DNA of 12,642 nucleotides, from NCBI GenBank assembly GCA_946478675.1, contig CAMLEF010000099.1, forward strand, positions 1-12,642, read 5' to 3'. Below the pieces are notes generated by a model. The model saw nothing but the letters and a program-made list of their open reading frames with translations. It was not told where the DNA came from and searched no databases. How positions within the stretch are numbered: the first letter of the stretch is position 1; each line of letters begins with the position of its first letter. This document shows, in pieces, positions 6,810 through 12,642 of the stretch. Position numbers and translations under genes: made by a program. Source of the DNA: an uncultured Flavobacteriales bacterium. Lineage in GTDB: Bacteria; Bacteroidota; Bacteroidia; Palsa-965.

Positions 6810-9148
6810 CAGAATTTCCAGTTCCAGGAGACAGAGGGAATGATCGGGAACAACGACACCTGGCGCAGGCGGCGATTGCCCTGCCGGTCGTAACCGACGT
6901 AATAATAAAATGGATTATGCCGGTTGTACACGTTGTACACGCCGAGCTCGAAGGTTTGCTCCACGCGCTTTTTCTGCTTGTGAAACTGGATCGCAATATC
7001 GAGACGGTGATACGGCGCCATGCGGAAATCGTTTTTCTTGCCGTAATCGCTGATGAAATACGTGGACCACGGCGACTGGTGATTATTGCTGCCCGGATCG
7101 TGCGCGTTGATCGTGTATTCGGATTGCGGAAGCGTGATCGCGTTGCCGGTGCCGTACACCCACGTTGCAGAGAGCGTGAGGTGTTTGCTCAGCTGGTAAA
7201 TGCCGACGACGGAAATATCGTGGCGGCGATCATAACGCGCGTAATACTTTTCGCCGAAGTTGATCGAATCGAACTGCAGCTGCGTCCATGAAAGCGTGTA
7301 GCCGATCCAGCCGGTGAATTTTCCCGCTTTGCGTTGGATGAACAGTTCTGCGCCGTAGCTCCACGCCTGTCCGTTCGTGACGTTGTTTTCCCAGTTCACC
7401 GGCTGGCTGTTGGTGCCGAGGTCGATATCCAGGAAGCTCGCGCCTTCTTTGTAGCCGATGATGTCGAACGAGCGTTTGTAATAGCCTTCGAGCGTCACCG
7501 CGAATTTCTTTTCCGGAAAATCACGCGCAAGACCGAGCGCCGCCTGCCACGAGCGCTGCGGCGCCACATTCTTCGTTGCGGGCACCCAGAGATCGGTCGG
7601 CAATCCCATTCCCGTATTCGACAGCAGGTGCAGGTACTGGTTCATCATCGTCCAGCATGCTTTCACGGAAAGGTTTTCATCGATCATATAACGCAGCGCC
7701 ACACGCGGTTCGGGACGCACGTAATTTTTCTTCTGCACGGCGAAATAGCTCAACCGCACGCCGACGTTCGCTTTCAACCGCTGCGTAATGCTCCAGTCAT
7801 CTTCGATGTAAATGCCGCTTTCCCACGCCTCGATCTTCTGCGCCTTCACCGAAAGGTCCGGCTCGTTCGTTCCTCTTGCGACCAATGCGCTGGGGAAAAA
7901 GTTGTGATACGTCGAAAGGAAACCGAAGCGGATGTAATGTTCCGGCAAAGGAGAAAAATCGAAATCCTGTTTCACGCTGTAATCACGAATACCGGAAGAA
8001 TACCGCAGCTCGAAATGGTCATTCGAGAATTGCTCTTCGTATTTGATCGCCAGCGTATAATTCGTGAAGATGAGCGACGTGTTCGAGAACAAACGATCGC
8101 CCCAGATGTGATTCCAGCGCAGCGTGCCGGTCGCATTTCCCCAGCCGAGCGACGCTTTCGAATATTCGCCCTGCTGGCCGGTGCTGTAGCGGTCGTAAAA
8201 TTTATCCCGGCCGAAATAGCCGCTGAGATAAACCGTATTCTTTGCATCGAGCTCGTAGTTCAGCTTCGCGTTGAAATCGTCGAAGAAGTAGCCGACCTTA
8301 TCATCCGACTTTTGAAACGGCAGCGAAAGAATATCGATGTACGTGCGTCGTCCGGAAACGAGGAACGAAGATTTTCCTTTGACGATCGGTCCTTCCGCGG
8401 TGATGCGCGAAGAGATCAGTCCGAATCCGCCTTCGACGTGATACGTCTGTTTGTCGCCTTCTTTCATCTGCATTTCCAGCACGCTCGACAAACGCCCGCC
8501 GTAGCGCGCAGGGAAACCGCCTTTCGTGAGCTCGATACTTTTCAATGCGTCGCCGTTGAAGAGCGAGAAAAATCCGAAGAGGTGAAAGGCGTTGTACACC
8601 GTCGCGTCGTCGAGGATGATGAGGTTTTGGTCGGGGCCGCCGCCGCGCACGTAAAAACCGCTGCTGCCCTCCTGCCCTTTCTGTACGCCCGGCATGAGCT
8701 GGATCACTTTGAGCACGTCTTTTTCGCCGAGCAGCGCAGGGATCTGCTTCACCTGTTCGACGGGAATGGAAACTTTGCTCATCTGCGTGCTCTCGCTGAC
8801 TTTCTCCTGCTGCTCGCCGACGATGACGACTTCTTTCATTTCCTTCGGCGCGAGCTGCAGGTCAATGATCGTGTCTTTGTCGAGGAAAAAGTGCAACACC
8901 ACCGGCTCGTAACCGACGAAGGTGTATTGCAACTCAACCGTATCCGGCAGCAGCGACAGCGAATAAAATCCGTAGTTATTGGTAGCCGTTCCGCCGCGGC
9001 TTTTCGTATCGAGCACGACGACGCCGGGAAGTTTTTCGAGGCTTCCTTTTTCACGCACCGTGCCGCTGATGGTGTAGCGGTTTTTTTGTGCGTAAAGAGA
9101 ACTGCCTAAAAGAAAGAACAGGAGAAAAAATGCGGGCGATGTTTTCAT
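6809..9148 (-). CDS. TonB-dependent receptor with N-terminal carboxypeptidase-like domain
   Basis: This 779-residue outer-membrane transporter has a signal peptide (MKTSPAFFLLFFLLGSSLYA|Q). A carboxypeptidase-regulatory-like beta domain follows at about 25-100 (YTISGTVREKGSLEKLPGVVV...). The plug domain is at about 120-235, with IPALLGEKDVLKVIQLMPGV, the GFYVRGGGPDQNLIILDD block and VYNAFHLFGFFSLFNGD. The rest is a 22-strand-type barrel ending in VSWNWKF with terminal Phe. Energy for uptake would come through TonB-ExbBD. This plug wording is typical of the receptor group linked to DUF4249 rather than to SusD, and DUF4249 is indeed the next gene, overlapping at TGATG. Substrate is unknown. It starts a three-gene operon and is divergent from hutI across 166 bp; a peptide or amino-acid-related substrate would suit that neighbour, but this is speculation. 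Confidence 0.95.
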   Translation of the reverse strand: MKTSPAFFLLFFLLGSSLYAQKNRYTISGTVREKGSLEKLPGVVVLDTKSRGGTATNNYGFYSLSLLPDTVELQYTFVGYEPVVLHFFLDKDTIIDLQLAPKEMKEVVIVGEQQEKVSESTQMSKVSIPVEQVKQIPALLGEKDVLKVIQLMPGVQKGQEGSSGFYVRGGGPDQNLIILDDATVYNAFHLFGFFSLFNGDALKSIELTKGGFPARYGGRLSSVLEMQMKEGDKQTYHVEGGFGLISSRITAEGPIVKGKSSFLVSGRRTYIDILSLPFQKSDDKVGYFFDDFNAKLNYELDAKNTVYLSGYFGRDKFYDRYSTGQQGEYSKASLGWGNATGTLRWNHIWGDRLFSNTSLIFTNYTLAIKYEEQFSNDHFELRYSSGIRDYSVKQDFDFSPLPEHYIRFGFLSTYHNFFPSALVARGTNEPDLSVKAQKIEAWESGIYIEDDWSITQRLKANVGVRLSYFAVQKKNYVRPEPRVALRYMIDENLSVKACWTMMNQYLHLLSNTGMGLPTDLWVPATKNVAPQRSWQAALGLARDFPEKKFAVTLEGYYKRSFDIIGYKEGASFLDIDLGTNSQPVNWENNVTNGQAWSYGAELFIQRKAGKFTGWIGYTLSWTQLQFDSINFGEKYYARYDRRHDISVVGIYQLSKHLTLSATWVYGTGNAITLPQSEYTINAHDPGSNNHQSPWSTYFISDYGKKNDFRMAPYHRLDIAIQFHKQKKRVEQTFELGVYNVYNRHNPFYYYVGYDRQGNRRLRQVSLFPIIPSVSWNWKF

Positions 9149-9293
9149 AGGAGCGCTAAAATGTGCAGAAGACGCAGAACGGTCACAAAAAGTTACTTGA
9201 CAGTTAACAGTTGGAATGATTTGCCTGATAACTGGACGCGATGCGCGATGAAAAGTTGCCTCTGAAACGTTTTTCTCCGCGAAAAATCATTCT

Positions 9294-9301
9294 CATCTTT
9301 G
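9294..9301 (+). promoter_or_regulatory. Promoter-like CATCTTTG upstream of hutI
   Basis: One mismatch to TAnnTTTG, ending 13 nt before the hutI ATG, with a T-rich run (GTTTTT, 9269-9274) about 20 nt upstream where a TTTG -33 box would lie. It sits in the 166-bp divergent region (9149-9314), in which I see no operator palindrome that I can support. Confidence 0.3.
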
Positions 9302-9314
9302 TCGCGTTATTCCC

Positions 9315-10574
9315 ATGCAGAAATTACTCATCAAAAATATCGGCACGCTGGTGCAGGCGCGCGAGGAAGCTCCCGCCACCGTTGCAGGCGCTGCCATGAA
9401 TGAATTGCCGTGCATTCACGATGCGTGGCTCGCGGTTGAAGACGGAAAAATTGCCGCGTTCGGCGACATGGAAACGTGGCCCGGCATTTCCGACTGGACC
9501 GGTCTCGAAGTCCTCGACGCGAATGAAGGGCATGTGTTCCCGGCCTGGTGCGATTCGCATACGCATCTCGTGTACGCGTCGAGCCGCGAAGGCGAATTCG
9601 TTGATCGGATCCGCGGCATGAGCTACGAAGAAATTTTTGCGCGCGGCGGCGGCATTCTCAATTCTTCGCGAAAGCTGCGTGAGGCGACGGAAAATGAATT
9701 GTTCGAATCCGCAGCGGAACGGCTCGATGAAGTGATCCGTCTCGGAACGGGCGCCATTGAGATCAAAAGCGGTTACGGCCTCGACCTGGAAAGCGAATTA
9801 AAAATGCTGCGCGTCATCCGCCGGCTGAAAGAGCGCGGGCCGGTTCCTGTAAAAGCGACGTTTCTCGGTGCGCATGCGGTGCCGCTGGAATATCACAACA
9901 ACAAAGACGGTTACATCCGTTTGCTCATCGAAGAAATGATGCCGGCGATCGGAGCCGAACAGTTGGCGGATTACTGCGACATTTTCTGCGAACGGAATTA
10001 TTTTACCGAAGAAGAATCCGTGCGCATTCTCGAAGCCGGGAAAAAACACGGCATGACGCCAAAAGTGCATGCCAACCAGCTCAGCGTGTCGGGCGGTGTG
10101 CAGGCCGGCGTTCGCACGGGCGCCATCAGTGTCGACCATCTCGAATACCTCGGCGATGAAGAAATTGCGCTGCTGAAAAATTCTTTCACGATGCCTACGC
10201 TGCTGCCCGGCGCTGCTTTCTTCTTAGGATTGCCCTGGCCGCCCGCGCGCAAAATGATCGACGCAGGATTGCCGGTCGCTGTGGCATCGGACATGAATCC
10301 CGGCAGCTGTCCTTCGGGAAACATGCCGCAGATGATGAGCCTGCTTTGCATCGGGCAAAAAATGACACCGGAAGAAGCGATCAACGCAGCGACGATCAAC
10401 TCCGCATACGCAATGGGACTTTCGGAAACGCACGGCAGCATCACGCCGGGCAAACAGGCGAACCTCGTCATCACGAAAAAAATGCCGTCGGTAGCGTTCC
10501 TGCCCTACTCCTTCGGCAGCGATCTCATCCACACGGTGCTGATCGATGGCAAAACCGTTCGTCATGACGGGTAA
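9315..10574 (+). CDS. hutI: Imidazolonepropionase
   Basis: This enzyme hydrolyses 4-imidazolone-5-propionate to N-formimino-L-glutamate, the third step of histidine degradation (EC 3.5.2.7), in the cytoplasm. The protein is 419 residues, normal for the amidohydrolase-superfamily enzyme. Motifs in order: AWCDSHTHLVYASSREGEF with the metal-binding HxH at H82/H84 and substrate-binding R91; IEIKSGYGLD at 148-157; LGAHAVP with H187; KVHANQLS with H252; VDHLEYL at 273-279 with H275; and ASDMNPGSCPSGNMP with D326. All expected metal and substrate residues are present. The ATG at 9315 directly begins the conserved fold and is the first ATG after the promoter-like site. It overlaps the hutG-like gene, so the two are co-expressed. 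hutH and hutU are not in view. Confidence 0.97.
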   Translation: MQKLLIKNIGTLVQAREEAPATVAGAAMNELPCIHDAWLAVEDGKIAAFGDMETWPGISDWTGLEVLDANEGHVFPAWCDSHTHLVYASSREGEFVDRIRGMSYEEIFARGGGILNSSRKLREATENELFESAAERLDEVIRLGTGAIEIKSGYGLDLESELKMLRVIRRLKERGPVPVKATFLGAHAVPLEYHNNKDGYIRLLIEEMMPAIGAEQLADYCDIFCERNYFTEEESVRILEAGKKHGMTPKVHANQLSVSGGVQAGVRTGAISVDHLEYLGDEEIALLKNSFTMPTLLPGAAFFLGLPWPPARKMIDAGLPVAVASDMNPGSCPSGNMPQMMSLLCIGQKMTPEEAINAATINSAYAMGLSETHGSITPGKQANLVITKKMPSVAFLPYSFGSDLIHTVLIDGKTVRHDG

Positions 10575-11637
10575 ACTCTGCGTTTATTCCGCAGCCGACC
10601 TTCAATCACGCGTTCGTCGCCGCGCCGGGGAAACCAAGCTCGGTGAACGCATGCGCGCGCTTCCCGGGAAACAAAGCTGGATCGATGAACTTGCTGCTTC
10701 GTCAGCGAAATTCGTGCTGCTCGGTCTTCCGGAAGACATCGGCATCCGCGCCAATTACGGTCGCGGCGGAGCGTGGAGCGCGTGGGAGCCTGCTCTTGTT
10801 GCGCTGCTGAATATGCAAAGCAATGCGCTGCTCGACGGGGAGGAATTGCTGCTGCTCGGCCACGTCGACTTCAGCGACCTCATGCACGAAAGCGATTCGC
10901 TCGACCTGAAGACACGCGAAGGCATGAAAGCGATCCGTGCATTGACCGCGCAGGTGGATGAGCGCGTGTGGCCCGTGATCCATGCGATCGCCAAAGCAGG
11001 AAAAATTCCGATCGTCATTGGCGGCGGACATAACAATGCATTTCCGATTCTTCGCGGGATGGCGGAAGGTCGCGTCGCGGGAAATATCGCGCAGGAAAAA
11101 TCGCTGAACGTGCTCAACCTCGATGCGCACAGTGATCTGCGTGCAATGGAAGGGCGGCACAGTGGCAATGGTTTTCGTTATGCGTGGGAAGGCGGCTATA
11201 TCGATCGCTATTGCATCGCCGGTTTGCAGCAGCAATACATTTCGGCAGCAGGTTTGGAATTCCTTCACGAAAATGAGCAACGCATCAAAGCGCTGAGCTT
11301 CGAAGAGCTTTTCATTTACAATTCTTCAGCCGATGCCATTCGCAACTGCATAGAAACCGCGCGGGATTTTTTCGGCACAACTGCAACGGGCATCGAGATC
11401 GACCTCGACCTGGTGCAGAACACGCCATCAAGCGCAAAGACACCCAGCGGCATCAGCCCTAACCAGGCAAGACAATTCGCCTGGCTCGTCGCAAAAGAAT
11501 TGAACGCGGCTTATTTGCATTTAGCCGAAGCGGCGCCGGTGCTTTCACACATCAAAGCGGATAATAAGACGGGGAAATTGCTGGCGTTCCTCGTGACGGA
11601 TTTTGTGAAGGGATTTTCAGCAAAACAGCGTTCCTGA
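10564..11637 (+). CDS. hutG: HutG-like formimidoylglutamase (arginase/ureohydrolase family)
   Basis: The protein is 357 residues. The two-manganese site of the arginase family is intact: IGGGHNNAF with H156, LDAHSD with D187, H189 and D191, and IEIDLD with D280 and D282. In the last motif the serine of the usual SxDxD is replaced by glutamate. Formimidoylglutamase cleaves N-formimino-L-glutamate to glutamate and formamide (EC 3.5.3.8). That role is inferred from its position between hutI and ftcD. The domain alone would also allow arginase, agmatinase or another guanidino/amidino hydrolase, though neighbours strongly favour Hut. The start is either ATG 10564 (11-nt overlap with hutI, preferred because MTGKLCVYSAADLQ resembles the usual family start) or ATG 10546 (six residues longer). 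Overlap implies translational coupling with hutI. Confidence 0.85.
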   Translation: MTGKLCVYSAADLQSRVRRRAGETKLGERMRALPGKQSWIDELAASSAKFVLLGLPEDIGIRANYGRGGAWSAWEPALVALLNMQSNALLDGEELLLLGHVDFSDLMHESDSLDLKTREGMKAIRALTAQVDERVWPVIHAIAKAGKIPIVIGGGHNNAFPILRGMAEGRVAGNIAQEKSLNVLNLDAHSDLRAMEGRHSGNGFRYAWEGGYIDRYCIAGLQQQYISAAGLEFLHENEQRIKALSFEELFIYNSSADAIRNCIETARDFFGTTATGIEIDLDLVQNTPSSAKTPSGISPNQARQFAWLVAKELNAAYLHLAEAAPVLSHIKADNKTGKLLAFLVTDFVKGFSAKQRS

Positions 11638-11643
11638 AAATTT

Positions 11644-11701
11644 AACCACGGAGACACGGGGACACGGAGAAAAACCTCTGTGCCCCCGTGTCTCCGTGGT
11701 T
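11644..11701. repeat. Strong hairpin repeat between hutG-like gene and ftcD
   Basis: The arms 11644-11669 and 11676-11701 are complementary at 24 of 26 positions, the outer 18 bp perfectly, around a 6-nt AAAAAC loop. The arm itself has an 8-bp rhythm: GGAGACAC, GGGGACAC, GGAG. It starts 7 nt after the hutG-like stop and ends 38 nt before the ftcD ATG. No T tract follows, so a classic intrinsic terminator is not clear; it may limit read-through into ftcD or protect the upstream mRNA 3' end, or be a dispersed REP-like element. Confidence 0.8.
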
Positions 11702-11739
11702 CTTCATTTGCTAATTTCGCCTTCACACAATCCCTCCTT

Positions 11740-12642
11740 ATGAAAAAGCTCATCGAATGCGTGCCCAACTTCTCCGAAGGCCGCGATATGAACATCATTC
11801 ACCAGATCACTGCCGCGATTGAAGCCGTCGATGGCGTTCGTTTGCTGAACGTCGATCCGGGCAAAGCGACCAACCGCACCGTCGTCACCTTCGTGGGCGA
11901 GCCGGATGCCGTGGTGGAAGCCGCTTTCCGCGCGATCAAAACAGCCGGCGAGCTGATCGACATGAGCAAACATAAGGGCGAGCATCCGCGCATGGGCGCC
12001 ACCGACGTCTGCCCGTTCATTCCCGTCGCCAACATCTCGATGGAAGAAACGGCGCTGTACGCGAAGAAGCTCGGCGAGCGTGTCGGCAACGAATTGCGCA
12101 TTCCCGTTTACCTCTACGAATACGCGCAGCCGAATAAAAAACGCAGCAACCTCTCCATCATCCGCGCGGGCGAATACGAAGGCTTCTTCAAGAAAATTCT
12201 CCAGCCGGAATGGCAGCCGGACTTCGGTCCTGCCGAATACGACATCCGCCGCGGCGCAACGGTGATCGGCGCGCGTGATTTCCTCGTGGCGTACAACATC
12301 AACCTCAACACCACTTCCACCCGCCGCGCCAACGCCATCGCATTCGACGTACGCGAGGCCGGACGCACGCAGAAGGACGCGAAAGGCAACGCCGTAAAAG
12401 ACAGCAACGGCAACCCCGTCGTCATTCCCGGAACATTGAAAAGCGTAAAAGCCATCGGCTGGTTCATCGAAGAATACGGCGTCGCGCAGATCTCGATGAA
12501 CCTGACGAACATCACCGTCACGCCCGTGCATATCGCGTTCGACGAAGTCTGCACGAAAGCGCAGGAGCGTGGCATCCGCGTGACCGGCTCCGAGCTCGTG
12601 GGCCTCATTCCGCTGCAATGCATGCTCGACGCCGGAAAATAT
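11740..12642 (+). CDS. ftcD: Glutamate formimidoyltransferase, 3' end beyond window
   Basis: This enzyme transfers the formimino group of N-formimino-L-glutamate to tetrahydrofolate, giving glutamate and 5-formimino-THF (EC 2.1.2.5), in the cytoplasm. The 301 codons seen are open to the right edge. Signatures are IECVPNFSEGR at 5-15, NRTVVTFVG at 45-53, and KHKGEHPRMGATDVCPFIP at 77-95, where H82 matches the catalytic histidine of mammalian FTCD. Later come the YEYAQP segment, IRRGATVIGARDFLVAYNIN, and VAQISMNLTN near the end. The formyltransferase part is nearly complete; whether a cyclodeaminase domain is fused beyond the edge cannot be seen. There is no Shine-Dalgarno sequence. TAATTTCG at 11712-11719 is one base from the -7 consensus, so ftcD might have its own promoter after the hairpin. 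It belongs to the hut cluster by position and pathway. Confidence 0.95.
   Translation, partial: MKKLIECVPNFSEGRDMNIIHQITAAIEAVDGVRLLNVDPGKATNRTVVTFVGEPDAVVEAAFRAIKTAGELIDMSKHKGEHPRMGATDVCPFIPVANISMEETALYAKKLGERVGNELRIPVYLYEYAQPNKKRSNLSIIRAGEYEGFFKKILQPEWQPDFGPAEYDIRRGATVIGARDFLVAYNINLNTTSTRRANAIAFDVREAGRTQKDAKGNAVKDSNGNPVVIPGTLKSVKAIGWFIEEYGVAQISMNLTNITVTPVHIAFDEVCTKAQERGIRVTGSELVGLIPLQCMLDAGKY

Noticed and set aside
7334..9109. 591-codon plus-strand frame opposite the TonB receptor
   Set aside because: It is a shadow of the receptor, in which plug and barrel motifs are unambiguous; the shadow protein is low-complexity His/Arg/Phe-rich.
11731..11739. CCTCC just before the ftcD ATG as a ribosome binding site
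   Set aside because: This is the anti-Shine-Dalgarno sequence, not the Shine-Dalgarno sequence, so it cannot pair with 16S rRNA in the needed sense.
11704..12618. 304-codon minus-strand frame opposite ftcD
   Set aside because: Antisense shadow of a clearly recognised ftcD.

Overview
The window looks like a chromosomal segment of a member of the Bacteroidota. Supporting signs are a TonB-dependent receptor with an N-terminal carboxypeptidase-like domain coupled to a DUF4249 lipoprotein, signal peptides ending in ...FAQ/FSQ/YAQ, almost no Shine-Dalgarno sequences, and promoter-like TAnnTTTG elements. The base composition is moderately GC-rich. I cannot name a genus. There are no RNA genes, transposases, integrases or CRISPR arrays.

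Layout. (1) 1-933, minus strand: a 94-residue lysine-rich protein overlapped by a P-loop ATPase/kinase of the zeta-toxin/COG4185 type, which runs off the left edge. A possible 13-codon leader ORF with a good Shine-Dalgarno sequence precedes them. The pair has the layout of a toxin-antitoxin module. (2) 1086-2723, plus strand: a DUF4395 membrane protein followed after 12 nt by a PAS + SpoIIE/PP2C-type phosphatase. (3) 2734-2813: a 7-bp-periodic inverted repeat between convergent genes. (4) 2816-4354, minus strand: aroC (chorismate synthase) with a four-cysteine Rrf2 regulator 3 nt downstream. (5) 4424-5134, plus strand: a small exported, probably beta-barrel protein, divergent from aroC and overlapping the next operon tail-to-tail. 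(6) 5122-9148, minus strand: a tight three-gene outer-membrane operon of TonB-dependent receptor, DUF4249 lipoprotein and small beta-barrel protein, with junctions of TGATG and 2 nt. (7) 9315-12642, plus strand: histidine degradation, with hutI, an overlapping hutG-like arginase-family gene, a strong hairpin repeat, and ftcD running off the right edge.

How they work together. HutI makes N-formimino-L-glutamate. Two alternative enzymes for its removal follow: a HutG-like ureohydrolase, which would release formamide, and FtcD, which transfers the formimino group to tetrahydrofolate. hutH and hutU are not in the window. The receptor/DUF4249/barrel operon is probably one cell-surface complex with unknown substrate, and it shares a 166-bp divergent control region with hutI. 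The aroC-rrf2 pair suggests a redox or Fe-S sensing regulator co-transcribed with the last step of the shikimate pathway.

Most of the window is recognisable. The least described parts are the ATPase/94-residue pair with its leader, the receptor-DUF4249-barrel operon, the 236-residue exported protein, and the two intergenic hairpin repeats. I found no clear evidence of a wholly new system.
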